From Burkholderiales bacterium (GTDB taxonomy: Bacteria; Pseudomonadota; Gammaproteobacteria; Burkholderiales; Casimicrobiaceae): a DNA stretch of 36,796 nucleotides. Made by a program: the position numbers and the translations under genes. The stretch's first letter is position 1; each line of letters opens with the position of its first letter. Below the pieces are notes generated by a model. It was not told where the DNA came from, ran no database searches, and saw only the letters and a program-made list of their open reading frames with translations. The DNA lies in contig CAJPFI010000023.1 of the NCBI GenBank assembly GCA_905339295.1, positions 1-36,796 of the forward strand, given 5' to 3'. Of this stretch, positions 26,249 through 36,593 are shown piece by piece.

Positions 26249-28363
26249 TTACAGCTTCGAGAGGTCGGCGACCCGGTTCATCGTCGCGGCCACGCCGGAG
26301 AGCAGCGCGAGCCGGTTGGCGCGCACCGCGGGATCGTCGTCCATCACCATCACGTCGTCGAAATAGCGGTCGACCGCGGGCTTCGCGGTCGCGAGCGCCA
26401 TCAGGGCCGTGGCGTAGTCGCCGGCCTCGCAGTTCGCCGTCACCGCCGGGTCGAGCTTCTGGAACGCGAGGTAGAGGTCGTGCTCGGCGCCGTCGGCGAG
26501 GCGGGCGCGGTCGACCGCCGCAGCGGCCTCCGAGCCGGACTTCCGCAGGATGTTGACGATGCGCTTGTTCGCGGCGGCGAGCGCGGCGGCTTCGGGCAGT
26601 GCCTCGAACGCCTGCACCGCGGCAAGCCGTTCGGGCAGCGACGCGAGCGTCGCCGGCCGCTGCGCGAGCAGCGCCTCGACCTGGTTCGCGCTGCCGCCCT
26701 GCTCGCGCAGGTAGCCGCGCAGGCGCTCCAGCACGAACGCTTCCAGTTCGACGGGTGCCGCCTTGACCGCCGCGACGGTTCCGAACGCGTCGAACGCGGT
26801 GGCGATCGCGCCGGACAGCGGGAGCGCGAGCTTCTTCTCGACGAGGATGCGCACGACGCCCAGCGCCGCGCGCCGCAGTCCGAACGGATCCTTGTCGCCG
26901 GTCGGCGTCTGGCCCAGGCCGAAGAGTCCGGCGAGCGCCTCGAGCTTGTCCGCGAGCGCCACCGCCTGCGCAACCGGCCCCTCGGGCAGCGCGTCGCCGG
27001 CGTAGCGCGGCCAGTAGTGCTGCGCGATCGCGTCGGCGACCGCCGCGTCCTCGCCGTCGTGCAGCGCGTAGTAGCGGCCCATCGTCCCCTGCAGCTCGGG
27101 GAACTCGCCCACCATGTCGGTCACGAGATCGGCTTTCGCCAGCATCGCGGCGCGGTCGGCAAGCGCGGGATCCGCGCCCACGGCGGGCGCGTACGCGCGC
27201 GCGAGGAAGCGCAGGCGCACGACGCGCTCGCCCTGCGTGCCGAGCCGGTTGTGGTGGACGACCGCGCCGAGCTTCGGCAGCCGCGCATCGAGCCGCTGCC
27301 TGCGGTCCTGGTCGTAGAAGAACCTGGCGTCGGCGAGCCTCGCGCGCAGCACCCGCTCGTTGCCGGCGACGATCGCGGCGGGGTCGCGCGTCTCGAGGTT
27401 CGACACCACGAGGAAGCGCGCGCGCAACCGGCGGTCGGCGCCGGTCAGCGCGAAGTACTTCTGGTTCTGCTGCATCGTGAGGATGAGGCACTCCTGCGGC
27501 ACCGCGAGGAACGCGGGGTCGAACGTGCCGGCGTAGACCGCCGGCCACTCGACCAGTGCCGTCACCTCGTCGAGCAGCGCGTCGGGCGCGATCGGCGTGT
27601 CGCCCTGCGCATGCTTCGCGAGTTCCGCCTCGATCGCCGCACGTCTTGCATCGAAGGAGGCGATCACCTTTCCTTCGGCCCAAAGCGTGTCCGGATAGGC
27701 GTCGGCGGTCGCGATCTCGACGTCGCGGCGACCCAGGAAGCGGTGGCCGGCGGACGTGCGGCCCGCGGCGAGGCCGAGCGCGCTGACCGGCACCACGTCG
27801 GCGCCGTGCATTGCGACCAGGCCATGCGCGGGGCGGACGAACTTCTCGTCGTTCCAGTAGCCGGAGGCGGCGTAGCTCATCACCTTGGGAATGGGAAGGC
27901 CGCCGATCGCCTCCTCCAATGCCTCCTGGAGACCGCGTTCCAGGGCATGGCCTTTGGCGCGGCTGGCCAGGTAGACATAGTCGGCCTTCCCGTCGGATCT
28001 TGTATAACGACGATCCGATCCATCCCTGGCTTCCGCCTCGCGCGTCGCCAGATGCCCTCGGCCCAACGACGCAAGCTTCTTCCTTAGCGCTTCGGTCGGT
28101 TCTCCGTCCGGCGAGAACGCGACCTTTGCCGGCATGAGCTTCTGTTCGTCCGGACGATCCGGCGCCTTCGCGAGCACGAGGGTGACCGTCACCGCGAGCC
28201 GCCGCGGCGTCGCGTAGGGCGTGACGACCGACGCCTCGGTGAGGAAGCCGCGCTCGCGCAGCCCAGAGGCGAGCGTCCCGGAGAAAGCGTCGCCCAACCG
28301 GCGCAGCGCCCTGGGCGGAAGCTCCTCGGTGACGAGCTCGACCAGCAGGCTCGCCGCCGTCAT
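26249..28363 (-). CDS. glyS: Glycyl-tRNA synthetase beta subunit
   Basis: A 704-residue beta subunit (E. coli 689) of the bacterial alpha2beta2 glycyl-tRNA synthetase, which holds tRNA-binding and HD-type helical domains. Characteristic segments are [16 protein letters not shown] at the N terminus, [80 protein letters not shown] and [11 protein letters not shown]. Its ATG overlaps the glyQ stop (ATGA), so the subunits are translationally coupled. A short stretch near 27961-28020 is poorer in GC (about 57%) and uses rarer codons than the rest of the gene. Confidence 0.97.
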   Translation of the reverse strand: MTAASLLVELVTEELPPRALRRLGDAFSGTLASGLRERGFLTEASVVTPYATPRRLAVTVTLVLAKAPDRPDEQKLMPAKVAFSPDGEPTEALRKKLASLGRGHLATREAEARDGSDRRYTRSDGKADYVYLASRAKGHALERGLQEALEEAIGGLPIPKVMSYAASGYWNDEKFVRPAHGLVAMHGADVVPVSALGLAAGRTSAGHRFLGRRDVEIATADAYPDTLWAEGKVIASFDARRAAIEAELAKHAQGDTPIAPDALLDEVTALVEWPAVYAGTFDPAFLAVPQECLILTMQQNQKYFALTGADRRLRARFLVVSNLETRDPAAIVAGNERVLRARLADARFFYDQDRRQRLDARLPKLGAVVHHNRLGTQGERVVRLRFLARAYAPAVGADPALADRAAMLAKADLVTDMVGEFPELQGTMGRYYALHDGEDAAVADAIAQHYWPRYAGDALPEGPVAQAVALADKLEALAGLFGLGQTPTGDKDPFGLRRAALGVVRILVEKKLALPLSGAIATAFDAFGTVAAVKAAPVELEAFVLERLRGYLREQGGSANQVEALLAQRPATLASLPERLAAVQAFEALPEAAALAAANKRIVNILRKSGSEAAAAVDRARLADGAEHDLYLAFQKLDPAVTANCEAGDYATALMALATAKPAVDRYFDDVMVMDDDPAVRANRLALLSGVAATMNRVADLSKL

Positions 28364-29277
28364 GCGTCCGCCTTCGCGTACTGCGCGGGCAGTCCGGCGC
28401 GCTCGCGCTCGGCGAGCATCGGGTAGCCCAGTGCCTCTCGCGACGCGACGTACGCGGTCGCGACGAGCCTCGACAGCGCGCGGATGCGGCCGATGTAGCC
28501 GGCCCGCTCGGTGACCGAGATCGCGCCGCGCGCGTCGAGCAGGTTGAACGTGTGCGCGGCCTTGAGGATCATCTCGTAGCCGGGCAGCGGAAGCTTCGCG
28601 TCGAGCAGGCGCTTCGCCTCGCCCTCGAACAGCGCGAACTGCGCGAACAGCTTGCCGGCGTCGGAGGCGTCGAGCGCGTAGGTCGTCTGCTCGACCTCGT
28701 TCTGGAAGAACACGTCGCCGTAGCTCATCGTGCCGGTGTACCGGAGGTCGTACACGGACTCGACGTCCTGCAGGTACATCGACATGCGCTCGAGGCCGTA
28801 GGTGATCTCGCCGGTGATCGGGTTGCAGTCGAGGCTGCCGACCTGCTGGAAGTAGGTGAACTGCGTGATCTCCATCCCGTTCAGCCACACCTCCCAGCCC
28901 AGCCCCCAGGCGCCGAGGGTGGGGTTCTCCCAGTCGTCCTCGACGAAGCGCACGTCGTTCTTCGCCAGGTCGAACCCGAGCGCCGCGAGCGAGCCCAGGT
29001 AGAGGTCCAGGATGTCGGGCGGCGAAGGCTTCAGCACGACCTGGAACTGGTGGTGCTGGAACAGGCGGTTCGGATTCTCGCCATAGCGGCCATCCTTGGG
29101 ACGGCGCGACGGCTGCACGTACGCGGCGCGCCACGGCTCGGGCCCGAGCGCGCGCAGGAACGTGGCGGTGTGCGACGTGCCGGCGCCGACCTCCATGTCG
29201 TAAGGCTGCAGGAGCGCGCAGCCGCGCGAGCCCCAGTACTCCTGGAGGCGCAGGATCACTTGCTGGAACGTGAGCAT
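28360..29277 (-). CDS. glyQ: Glycyl-tRNA synthetase alpha subunit
   Basis: A 305-residue alpha subunit (E. coli 303) carrying the class II catalytic core that adenylates glycine and charges tRNA-Gly. Nearly every known block is present: [86 protein letters not shown] and [14 protein letters not shown]. The ATG at 29275-29277 gives the usual MLTFQQ start and excludes a longer Arg-rich in-frame extension. A TAGAAT-like -10 lies about 50 bp upstream. It heads the operon glyQ-glyS-gmhB-plsC-ygjP-like. Confidence 0.97.
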   Translation of the reverse strand: MLTFQQVILRLQEYWGSRGCALLQPYDMEVGAGTSHTATFLRALGPEPWRAAYVQPSRRPKDGRYGENPNRLFQHHQFQVVLKPSPPDILDLYLGSLAALGFDLAKNDVRFVEDDWENPTLGAWGLGWEVWLNGMEITQFTYFQQVGSLDCNPITGEITYGLERMSMYLQDVESVYDLRYTGTMSYGDVFFQNEVEQTTYALDASDAGKLFAQFALFEGEAKRLLDAKLPLPGYEMILKAAHTFNLLDARGAISVTERAGYIGRIRALSRLVATAYVASREALGYPMLAERERAGLPAQYAKADA

Positions 29278-29326
29278 CGGGCTTCCGGCCGGCGCTCGGC
29301 GCCGGGGAGGGATCGGAAAACCTGAC

Positions 29327-29332
29327 ATTCTA
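29327..29332 (-). promoter_or_regulatory. Possible -10 element of the glyQ operon
   Basis: On the minus strand this reads TAGAAT in a GC-rich spacer, about 50 bp before the glyQ ATG. No recognisable -35 is seen at 16-18 bp. The same hexamer is the -10 of the histone-like gene. Confidence 0.4.
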
Positions 29333-29381
29333 CCGGCTGGCGACCGGCGGCCGGCCGGGCCGGGTGCGCGGGGCGCGACGG

Positions 29382-31085
29382 TCAGGACGCCGGGGCGAGC
29401 GCCTCGACGCCGTCGTCCTCGTGCGCGCCGGCACGGGCTCGCATTGCGATCCGGCGGCGCGGGTTCGGCCGCCAGTGGTCGCGGTGCCGTGACCACCGCT
29501 CGTGCGGTCCGTCGGCCGTGACGGTCCACTCGTAGCCGATCGCGAGCTCCTCGACGAACACGCGTGCGAGGAACAGCGCGACGTGCCCCCCCATGCAGCC
29601 GTGCGCATGACCGCCGAACGGCGAGTACTCGTTCCGCGACCAGGCACGGTCACGGAAGCGGGCGGGGTCGAACACGTGAGGATCGGGATGCACCGAAGCG
29701 TCCCGGTGGCTTTCGTTGACGCACAGGCGCAGCAGCCAGCCCGCGGGGATCGTGTGGCCCTCGAACGCGATCGGCGCGACGACGCGGCGGTAGACGAACT
29801 CGCTCTGCTCGAGGCGCAAGGTCTCCATCGCGACGCAGGTCGCCGGGTCGAGCGGCAGCGACGACTGCGCCCCGCCGTGCGTGCGGCCGTGCCGGCGCAC
29901 CTCGTCGCGCCAGCGCGGCGAGTCGCCGAGGAAGAGGACGATCCAGTCGAGCAGTCCGGCGAGGTCGCCGGTCGCGAGGCGCTCGATGAGCACCATGTTC
30001 TCGGCGCGCGCGGGGCGGTCGAGCGCGTCGGGCTCGGCGGCGAGCAGCAGCGCGATGACCGACCCGGGCGCAACGCGCGGCGACCCCGCGGCGTAGTCGT
30101 CCGCGACTTCGCGCAGGATCGCGGTCATGCCGGCCATCGCATCGAGGATGCGGCGCCGCCAGGCCGTGCCGCCGGCGCGATGGAGGTGAAGCAGCGGCAG
30201 GAGGGCGGCGATCCGCTCGACGCGCGGATCGTCGTGCCCGACGCCGAGGAACAGGCGCGCCACCGCGCCCGCGAGCCAGCGGAACCCGTAGTCGCGCGGC
30301 GAGACGCCCGCGGGGATCGCCTGCGAGTCGGCGCACAGGCGATCGAGCTGCGCGCGCAGCCCCGCGCGCACCGACGATTCGGCGGCTTCGAGATCCACGT
30401 TCGCGAGGATCGCGCGGAAGAGCGGCGCTTCCTGGCGATGGTCGTCCCGGCCCATGTAACGCAGCAGTCCCTTCGCCAGCAGGCGATTGTAGGGAAGCTT
30501 CGCCGGCGCGAGCGCGCCCGCGTGCTCGGCGAAGAGGCGCCGTCCGCGCTCGTGGCCGACGACGCACGCGACCGGCCGCCCGAACTGGCTCATCTTGAAC
30601 ACCGGGCCGTGTCGCTCCGCCTGATCGCGGTAGTACGAGCGGTCGTCGATGGCGGCGAGCGAGGCGCGGAGTCCCAGCGATCCCGGTGGCCATCCGCGGC
30701 TCGCCCCGTGGCCGGGACGCGCGCGCCACCACGCCGCGATCATCGCGGCGAGCGAGCAGGCGCTCGCGACGTGGCGCGCTTCGGTCCACGCGGCGACGGC
30801 CCACGCGATGGCCGCCGCGGCCGCGGCCATCATCGTGCCGAGGGCAAGCGCGAGTCCAGGATGCGCCGCGGCGTCCGCGCGCAGCGGGCGCATCGTCGCG
30901 ATCCGCAAGGCGAGCATCGCCGCGAGCCCGAGGATCGCGTACTCGGCGGCCGTCAGGAGCGTCGCGGGAATGGTCGTTCCTCGTGTGCGGGATCCGGCGC
31001 GGGGAGGCCGGCCGCGGGCATCGAGCCGATTTTCCTGGGCGGGCGCGGTCGGCGCAAGGCGCGGGAGGATCCGCCGGCTGGGCAA
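29382..31085 (-). CDS. Cytochrome P450 with hydrophobic N-terminal segments
   Basis: A P450-type monooxygenase (567 residues from this start). The heme-ligand loop is [11 protein letters not shown] (Cys497 in FxxGxxxCxG), and the ExxR of helix K is METLR (E421-R424). The helix-I motif is atypical: [12 protein letters not shown] keeps an acid (D374) but lacks the usual Thr. Before the P450 domain (from about residue 155) lie two or three hydrophobic stretches, [40 protein letters not shown] and [15 protein letters not shown], suggesting membrane anchoring, unusual for bacteria. The start is unresolved: TTG at 31085 is used here; an ATT at 30971 has a better GAGGAA site; the ATG at 30917 would cut the first helix. 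Substrate unknown; no ferredoxin gene is nearby. Confidence 0.8.
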   Translation of the reverse strand: MPSRRILPRLAPTAPAQENRLDARGRPPRAGSRTRGTTIPATLLTAAEYAILGLAAMLALRIATMRPLRADAAAHPGLALALGTMMAAAAAAIAWAVAAWTEARHVASACSLAAMIAAWWRARPGHGASRGWPPGSLGLRASLAAIDDRSYYRDQAERHGPVFKMSQFGRPVACVVGHERGRRLFAEHAGALAPAKLPYNRLLAKGLLRYMGRDDHRQEAPLFRAILANVDLEAAESSVRAGLRAQLDRLCADSQAIPAGVSPRDYGFRWLAGAVARLFLGVGHDDPRVERIAALLPLLHLHRAGGTAWRRRILDAMAGMTAILREVADDYAAGSPRVAPGSVIALLLAAEPDALDRPARAENMVLIERLATGDLAGLLDWIVLFLGDSPRWRDEVRRHGRTHGGAQSSLPLDPATCVAMETLRLEQSEFVYRRVVAPIAFEGHTIPAGWLLRLCVNESHRDASVHPDPHVFDPARFRDRAWSRNEYSPFGGHAHGCMGGHVALFLARVFVEELAIGYEWTVTADGPHERWSRHRDHWRPNPRRRIAMRARAGAHEDDGVEALAPAS

Positions 31086-31192
31086 TTCCCCGGTAGCATT
31101 CCCGCTGGACCCATGCGCGCCTCCACGACGATCCCGATTCCCGGTCCGGCGGTTGCTCCGCCGGCGCAAGGCGTGGCGCGCGCCCGGCGGCG

Positions 31193-32200
31193 ATGAACGG
31201 CGCGACGAAGATCGCGCTGAGCGTGATCGTGCCGGTCTACAACGGCGAGGCGGTGCTGGGGCGCTGCCTGGCGCCGCTCGTCGCGATGAAGCTCGACCGC
31301 GCGATCGACGAGATCATCGTGGTCGACGACGGCTCGACCGACGCCTCCGCGTGGGTCGCCGCCGAGGCGGGCGCGCGCGTCGTGCGTTCCGGCGGGCGAC
31401 TCGGGCCCGGCGGCGCCCGCAATCGAGGCGCGGAGGTCGCGACGGGCAACGTGCTCTGGTTCGTCGACGCGGATGTCGTGGTCCATCCCGACGCCGCGCA
31501 GGTGCTGAAGGAGGCGTTCGCGCGCACCGGGGCGGCGGCGGTGTTCGGCACCTACGACGAGTTCCCGGCCGCGACGAACTTCCTGTCGCAGTACAAGAAC
31601 CTCGCGCACCGCCACCACCACGTCCGTTCCGGTCGCGACGCCGAGACCTTCTGGGCCGGCTGCGGGGCGATCCGCGCCGCGGCGTTCTCGACCGTCGGCG
31701 GATTCGACGCGGCGCGCTATCCGCAGCCGTCGATCGAGGACATCGAGCTGGGCCTGCGGCTGCGCCAGCGCGGCTTCGCGATCCGGATCGAGCCGGAACT
31801 GCAGTCGAGGCACCTGAAGGAATGGCGGCTCGCCAGCCTGCTGCGAACCGACGTCGTGCAGCGCGCCGTGCCGTGGGCACGGCTGCTCGAGCAGCATCGC
31901 GTCCCGGCCACGCTCAACGTGAGCCTGGGCGAGCGGGTGCGGGCGTTGCTGGCGTGGGCGTTCGCGCTGTCGGCCGGCGCGTGGCTCGCGAGGCTCGCGC
32001 CGTTCTACCTCCCGGCGCTCCTGTTCGTCGCGGCCGTCGCGGCGAGCGCTCACCTGTTCGCGCTGTTCCATCGCGCGAACGGCCTCCTGTTCGCGCTCGG
32101 CGCGATCCTGTTCCACCAGTTCCAGTACCTCTACGCGTCCGCGGCCTTCGTCGCCTGCAGGCTCGGCTGGTCGCCGGACCGGCCTCGTCCCTCGAAATAG
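31193..32200 (+). CDS. Family 2 glycosyltransferase, membrane-associated
   Basis: A 335-residue GT2-family (GT-A fold) glycosyltransferase. The nucleotide-sugar site is visible as SVIVPVYNGE, VVDDGSTD (44-50), GPGGARNRGAE and FVDADVVVHPD with the metal-binding DAD at 92-94; AGCGAIRAAAFSTVGGFD and IEDIELGLRLRQRG with the catalytic-type ED follow. After about residue 240 come two or three hydrophobic helices, so the enzyme is likely bound to the inner membrane, acting on a lipid-linked acceptor. The ATG at 31193 is divergent from the P450, and the last 70 bp overlap the 3' end of the convergent membrane protein gene. Donor and acceptor are unknown. Confidence 0.87.
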   Translation: MNGATKIALSVIVPVYNGEAVLGRCLAPLVAMKLDRAIDEIIVVDDGSTDASAWVAAEAGARVVRSGGRLGPGGARNRGAEVATGNVLWFVDADVVVHPDAAQVLKEAFARTGAAAVFGTYDEFPAATNFLSQYKNLAHRHHHVRSGRDAETFWAGCGAIRAAAFSTVGGFDAARYPQPSIEDIELGLRLRQRGFAIRIEPELQSRHLKEWRLASLLRTDVVQRAVPWARLLEQHRVPATLNVSLGERVRALLAWAFALSAGAWLARLAPFYLPALLFVAAVAASAHLFALFHRANGLLFALGAILFHQFQYLYASAAFVACRLGWSPDRPRPSK

Positions 32201-33531
32201 ACGAACAGCGTGTAGAACGCCAGCGGCGGCGCGAGGTGCAGCAGGAAGCGGTTGACGAGCGTCTCGTTGGCCACGCCGATTGCCGCCGCGGTGAAGAAGT
32301 ACACGACGACGACGAGGCCGGCCGCGGCGAGCATCGTCATCGTCATCGGCGCGATGCGCGGCTCGAACAGGAAGCGCCGGCGCCACGCGAGGACGCCGAT
32401 CACGCCGTAGCCCATCAGGTGCCAGTTGTCGAACGCGAGCACGTGCTCGAGCACGGTGTCGAGGACGTTGATCGGCCGCGTCAGCAGCATGTAGCCGAGG
32501 ACCATCGTGCGCTCGGGACCGAACGCCAGGTAGGCGAGGAACGCCAGCGCGGCGGCGCCCGCGAGGGCGACTCCCGCGCGGCGGTGGAGCGCCGTCACGA
32601 CGCCCGGCACGAGCGTCGCCATCCAGAGCATCCCCTCGACCTTGACTTGCAGTCCGGCCACCGCCGCGATCAGCGCAAGCCATGCCATGGGCGCCTCGCG
32701 TGTCTGCGACCAGCGCCACGTCGCCATCGCCGCCATGCCATACGCCGCGCCCATGAAGATGTCCGCGGCGCCGGCGAGCCGGACGTGGATGTCGAGGATC
32801 GGCAGCGACATCAGGAGCCAGGTGCCCACCATCGCCATCGGCGCGCTCGCGCCGGCGTGGCGCAGCTGCGCGTAGAAGGCGACCCCGAGCGCCGCCGCGA
32901 TCGCCAGCCAGGGCGCGTTGATCAGCGACTCGTTCCATCCGGTGAGAAACGTGGCGGTCCATGCCTGCAGCAGAGGGATCGTTCCCGGGTGGCCCGGGTT
33001 GGTGTCGGTGTAGAGCGCCGGGTCGCCGCGCGCGAGCCACACGTCGGGCGGCACGAACGCCATGATGCGGCCCTGATCGAACCACACGCGGGCCTTGGTC
33101 GCCCAGTGCGCCCACGCGTCGTAGGCGCGCAGCGGGCTCGCCGCGATCTCGACCCCGAGGCCCGCGAGCCGGACGACGATCAGCGCGAGGGCGATCGCGA
33201 AGAGCCAGCGCATCGCCGGCGCTTCCGCCGCGAGGGTGTCGCGAAGGGTCGTCGCGCGCGGCCAGGCGGCTCGCGCGTGCCGCGCGAGCCACCAGGCGAC
33301 GGCACCCAGCACGACGAGGCTGCCGGCCAGCATCGGCAGGCTCCAGGGGATGCCGGCATACGACAGCGCGCGCATGACGAGCGTGACGGCGAACGTCCCG
33401 ACGAGATAGCCGTAGCCGATCGCGAGGAGCCCGGGACCGCCGGGCGCGCCGCGCCACAGCGCGCGCACCACCAGGGTTCCGGCGACCCACGGCAGGAGCA
33501 CGCTCGCGGCGATGCCGATGGCGTCGGTCAT
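32131..33531 (-). CDS. Polytopic membrane protein, GT-C/ArnT-like glycosyltransferase
   Basis: A 466-residue protein with about 10-12 hydrophobic helices. The first large loop carries RAYDAWAHWATKARVWFDQGRI, resembling the acidic first-loop motif of GT-C enzymes (PMT/ArnT/GT39 type) that use polyprenyl-phosphate sugars on the outer face of the inner membrane; NPGHPGTIPLLQAW follows. The ATG at 33529-33531 starts directly at the first helix (TDAIGIAASVLLPWVAG). The 3' end overlaps the convergent GT2 gene by 70 bp, but the tail residues remain membrane-protein-like up to FYTLFVYFEGRG. Family call is by pattern only; specificity is unknown. Confidence 0.72.
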   Translation of the reverse strand: MTDAIGIAASVLLPWVAGTLVVRALWRGAPGGPGLLAIGYGYLVGTFAVTLVMRALSYAGIPWSLPMLAGSLVVLGAVAWWLARHARAAWPRATTLRDTLAAEAPAMRWLFAIALALIVVRLAGLGVEIAASPLRAYDAWAHWATKARVWFDQGRIMAFVPPDVWLARGDPALYTDTNPGHPGTIPLLQAWTATFLTGWNESLINAPWLAIAAALGVAFYAQLRHAGASAPMAMVGTWLLMSLPILDIHVRLAGAADIFMGAAYGMAAMATWRWSQTREAPMAWLALIAAVAGLQVKVEGMLWMATLVPGVVTALHRRAGVALAGAAALAFLAYLAFGPERTMVLGYMLLTRPINVLDTVLEHVLAFDNWHLMGYGVIGVLAWRRRFLFEPRIAPMTMTMLAAAGLVVVVYFFTAAAIGVANETLVNRFLLHLAPPLAFYTLFVYFEGRGRSGDQPSLQATKAADA

Positions 33532-33571
33532 CGGCGCTGCGTCCACACGTGATCGGCTCGCGTCGGGCTCG

Positions 33572-34816
33572 TCACGTGATCTCGACCAACGAGAACTCGG
33601 GCCCGTCGTACAGGATCTCGCGCGCGGCGCGCGTCCGGCCGTCCGGCCACGCGAGCACGCCTCGTTCGCGATCCCAGGTGATGTGCCCATAGAGCAGCAG
33701 GAGGACCTGGTCGCCCGTGCGCAGCTGCTCGGGCGCGGGAACGGTCGCGCGGCTGTCCATCCGCGAGTCGTAGTAGACGTTCTCGGGATAGAGGAACCAC
33801 GCGATCCGCGTGCGCAGCCCCGTGCTCGGCGTCAGCAGCAGAATCCGCGCGGGGCGCGCCCGGGGGGCGTCGCGAACCTTGCGCGCGATCTCGAAGACCT
33901 TCCCGTCGGCGTCCGCCAGGTATTGCTCGTCCGGGCTCTTGCCGGCGAACTGCGCGACTGCCGCCGCGTGCTGGCGCCAGAGAATCATCTGCCAGCGCAG
34001 GTCGAGGACGAGCCACCCGGCGAGGAACAGTGCCGCGACGGCCCACGGCGCCACCGTCTCCTTGCGGCGCCTCGCGCGGAGCATCAGGAAGGCGACGCCG
34101 AGGCCGACGCCGCCCGCGACCACCGTGAGCATCGGCGCGACGTGCTCGCTCTCGTGACTCATCTGCGAGATCGCGGCCCGGCCGCGATACCGACCGGGCG
34201 AGAACCACTGGCCGACGATGTCCGCGAGCGTCGCGCCCCACGCGTTCGACCGGGCGGCGAATCCCCCGATGGCGATCGAGGTCGGCGTCTGGCTGCGCAG
34301 GACGAGCGCGACACCGTGGATCGAACCCGACCAGTCGGCGTGGCCGCCGAGGTCGGCGATCGCGTCGCCGTCCGACGCGGTCAGCGGTGCCGTGAACGTT
34401 CGCCCGGGGCGCTCGCGCTTGCGCCAGATCATGTCGAGCTCCACGCCCGCCGGCAGGAGCGACTCGATGCGCCACGCGACGCGCGTGTACTCGTCGCCGT
34501 CGAACGTCGGCGTCGCCGCCGAGATCACGCCCATGCCGTCGGTGTCCGGGGCGTCGAGGACGAAGGCCGACTTGTCGACGTGACCGCGGCCCTTGACGGC
34601 GCGCATCGCGCTGCCCGGCACGTCGATCGACGCGGGCGCGCCGCGCAGGCGCGGGCCGGCGTGCAGCGCGACCGCGAGCGCGAGTGAGACGGCGAACGCC
34701 GCGACGAAGAGCGCGGCGATGCGCCCCCACTGGTCGCGCTGCTCGTTTGTATGCGCGGCGTCGAGTTTCAAGCGAAGGACACGGCGCGATGGGCGCGACC
34801 GTGCGCAGCCTAGCAT
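33572..34816 (-). CDS. Unknown membrane protein with extracytoplasmic domain
   Basis: A 414-residue protein not recognised at family level. One helix near the N terminus ([19 protein letters not shown], about 32-50) is followed by a beta-rich region to about 240 (likely periplasmic), then two further helices ([15 protein letters not shown] and [14 protein letters not shown]) and a C-terminal domain of about 120 residues with [10 protein letters not shown] and [14 protein letters not shown]. The last pattern recalls short motifs in uncharacterised proteins coded beside GT-C genes, a loose impression only. It lies 40 bp upstream of the GT-C-like gene on the same strand and is probably cotranscribed. 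The ATG at 34814-34816 is the first good start; the region before it is Arg-rich and non-coding in style. Confidence 0.7.
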   Translation of the reverse strand: MLGCARSRPSRRVLRLKLDAAHTNEQRDQWGRIAALFVAAFAVSLALAVALHAGPRLRGAPASIDVPGSAMRAVKGRGHVDKSAFVLDAPDTDGMGVISAATPTFDGDEYTRVAWRIESLLPAGVELDMIWRKRERPGRTFTAPLTASDGDAIADLGGHADWSGSIHGVALVLRSQTPTSIAIGGFAARSNAWGATLADIVGQWFSPGRYRGRAAISQMSHESEHVAPMLTVVAGGVGLGVAFLMLRARRRKETVAPWAVAALFLAGWLVLDLRWQMILWRQHAAAVAQFAGKSPDEQYLADADGKVFEIARKVRDAPRARPARILLLTPSTGLRTRIAWFLYPENVYYDSRMDSRATVPAPEQLRTGDQVLLLLYGHITWDRERGVLAWPDGRTRAAREILYDGPEFSLVEIT

Positions 34817-34856
34817 TGTCGACGGGCGGGAGCCATCGGCTGCGCCCCGCGCCGCG

Positions 34857-34887
34857 TTGGCCGTGCCCGCTCGCCGACCGATATACT
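34857..34887 (+). promoter_or_regulatory. Putative sigma70 promoter of the flavoprotein gene
   Basis: TTGGCC (34857-34862) and TATACT (34882-34887) are separated by 19 bp in the 170-bp spacer between two divergent genes. TATACT is a close match and is rare in this GC-rich window. The 5' leader would be about 93 nt. Confidence 0.55.
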
Positions 34888-34986
34888 GCGCGATCGGGTC
34901 GCCGGACGGGCGCCGCGTGGGGTGCCGAGCCTGCTCGCCGCAGCGTCGCCGGCGCCGCGGGACCGGCCGGCGCACGCCGCGCGCCC

Positions 34987-36585
34987 ATGCAATCGAACCC
35001 ACCTGACCCACGCGCGCCGGCGAGAGCCGTCATCGTCGGCGCCGGGCCCGCGGGGCTCACCGCCGCGCTCGAGCTGCTGCGCTGCACCGGTGTCGCGCCG
35101 ACCGTCGTCGAGGCGTCCGATTCGATCGGGGGCCTGTCGCGCACCGTGAACTTCCGCGGGTACCGGATGGACCTGGGCGGCCACCGGTTCTTCTCGCGCT
35201 CCGACTGGGTGATGGACTGGTGGCAGGAGATCCTGCCCATCGATCCTTCCGCGGCGGGCGAGGGCGAGCGCATCCGGCTTGCGTACCGGGCACGCCACCG
35301 GGAGGTCGAGATGCCCGCGAGCGCCGGCGCGGTCGATTCCGATCTCGTGCTGCTCGTGCGCAACCGGCTCTCGCGCATCTACCACCGAAGGCGATTCTTC
35401 GACTACCCGATCCGGCTCGACGTGCGCACGATCGCGAGTCTCGGGGTCTTCCGCTCGATGCGCGCCGGCATCTCGTACCTGCGCGCGCAGGCGTTCCCGC
35501 GCCGGCCCGAGCGCAACCTCGAGGACTTCCTGATCAACCGCTTCGGGCACGCGCTCTACGAGACGTTCTTCAAGTCGTACACGGAAAAGGTGTGGGGCGT
35601 GCCGTGCGCGGGCATCAGCGCGGCGTGGGGTGCGCAGCGCATCAAGGGACTCTCGCTCACGCGCGCGCTCGTGCATGCCGCGGGTCGGGCGCTCGGGCTC
35701 GCGCCGAGGATCGCGCACACGAGCCTGATCGAGCGCTTCCTGTACCCGAAGCTCGGCCCCGGCCAGCTCTGGGAGGAGGTCGCGCGGCAGGTGCGGGAGC
35801 GCGGCGGAACGATCGCGATGGAGCGCCGCGTCGAGCGGATCGCGCTCGCCGAGGGCCGCGTCGTCGCGGTCGATGTCCGCGCCGGCGGCACCGGTGCCGT
35901 CGAGACCCTGCGCTGCGACTACGCGATCTCGACGATGCCGGTGAAGGACCTGGTCGCGTGCATCGATCCGGCGCCTCCCGCGGACGTGCGCGAGATCGCG
36001 AGCCGGCTGCCTTACCGCGACTTCATCATGGTCGGGCTGATCGCGCGCAGGACGGCGATCGCGCGCAACGGAGCGGCCGCGGGCGCGACGGCGATGCCGC
36101 CCGACAACTGGATCTACATCCAGGAGCCCGACGTCCGCCTCGGCCGGTTGCAGGTGTTCAACAACTGGAGCCCCGGCCTGGTCCCCGATCCCGCGACGGT
36201 GTGGCTGGGCCTCGAGTACTTCTGCGCCGAAGGCGACGACCTGTGGTCGCTCGCCGACGCAGGCATGCTCGCGCTCGCGAAGCGCGAGCTGCAGCAGATC
36301 GGCATCGTCTACGCCGCCGACGTGCTCGACGGCGTCGTCGTGCGCGTGCCGAAGGCGTATCCGGCGTACGTCGGCGCGTACGAGCAGTTCGACGCCGTGC
36401 GCGCCTGGCTCGACGCGATCCCCAACCTGTTCCTGGTCGGCCGCAACGGAATGCACCGCTACAACAATCAGGACCACTCGATGCTGACCGCGAAAGCGGC
36501 GGTCGACAACATCGCCTCGGGGCGCACCGACAAGGCGAACCTCTGGGACATCAACGTCGACGACGACTACCTCGAGGAGAAGTGA
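34987..36585 (+). CDS. FAD/NAD(P)-binding oxidoreductase, UDP-galactopyranose-mutase-like
   Basis: A 532-residue flavoprotein. The dinucleotide motif [10 protein letters not shown] (G18-G23) is followed by [14 protein letters not shown] and [10 protein letters not shown], a pattern shared by UDP-galactopyranose mutase and related amine-oxidase-like proteins; a C-terminal FAD segment [21 protein letters not shown] closes it. Proteins of this type (PRK07208-like, from memory) are often coded in polysaccharide or lipid-glycan loci, which agrees with the two glycosyltransferases nearby, but true mutase activity cannot be claimed. The ATG at 34987 is preceded by a TATACT promoter; an in-frame extension to 34684 is Arg-rich and rejected. 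The tandem hairpin array begins 9 bp after its stop. Confidence 0.85.
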   Translation: MQSNPPDPRAPARAVIVGAGPAGLTAALELLRCTGVAPTVVEASDSIGGLSRTVNFRGYRMDLGGHRFFSRSDWVMDWWQEILPIDPSAAGEGERIRLAYRARHREVEMPASAGAVDSDLVLLVRNRLSRIYHRRRFFDYPIRLDVRTIASLGVFRSMRAGISYLRAQAFPRRPERNLEDFLINRFGHALYETFFKSYTEKVWGVPCAGISAAWGAQRIKGLSLTRALVHAAGRALGLAPRIAHTSLIERFLYPKLGPGQLWEEVARQVRERGGTIAMERRVERIALAEGRVVAVDVRAGGTGAVETLRCDYAISTMPVKDLVACIDPAPPADVREIASRLPYRDFIMVGLIARRTAIARNGAAAGATAMPPDNWIYIQEPDVRLGRLQVFNNWSPGLVPDPATVWLGLEYFCAEGDDLWSLADAGMLALAKRELQQIGIVYAADVLDGVVVRVPKAYPAYVGAYEQFDAVRAWLDAIPNLFLVGRNGMHRYNNQDHSMLTAKAAVDNIASGRTDKANLWDINVDDDYLEEK

Positions 36586-36593
36586 TCGCGGAC

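Noticed and set aside
34684-34986. N-terminal extension of the flavoprotein by about 100 residues.
   Set aside because: The extension is Arg-rich, covers the probable promoter and overlaps the divergent gene; the Rossmann motif starts soon after the ATG at 34987.
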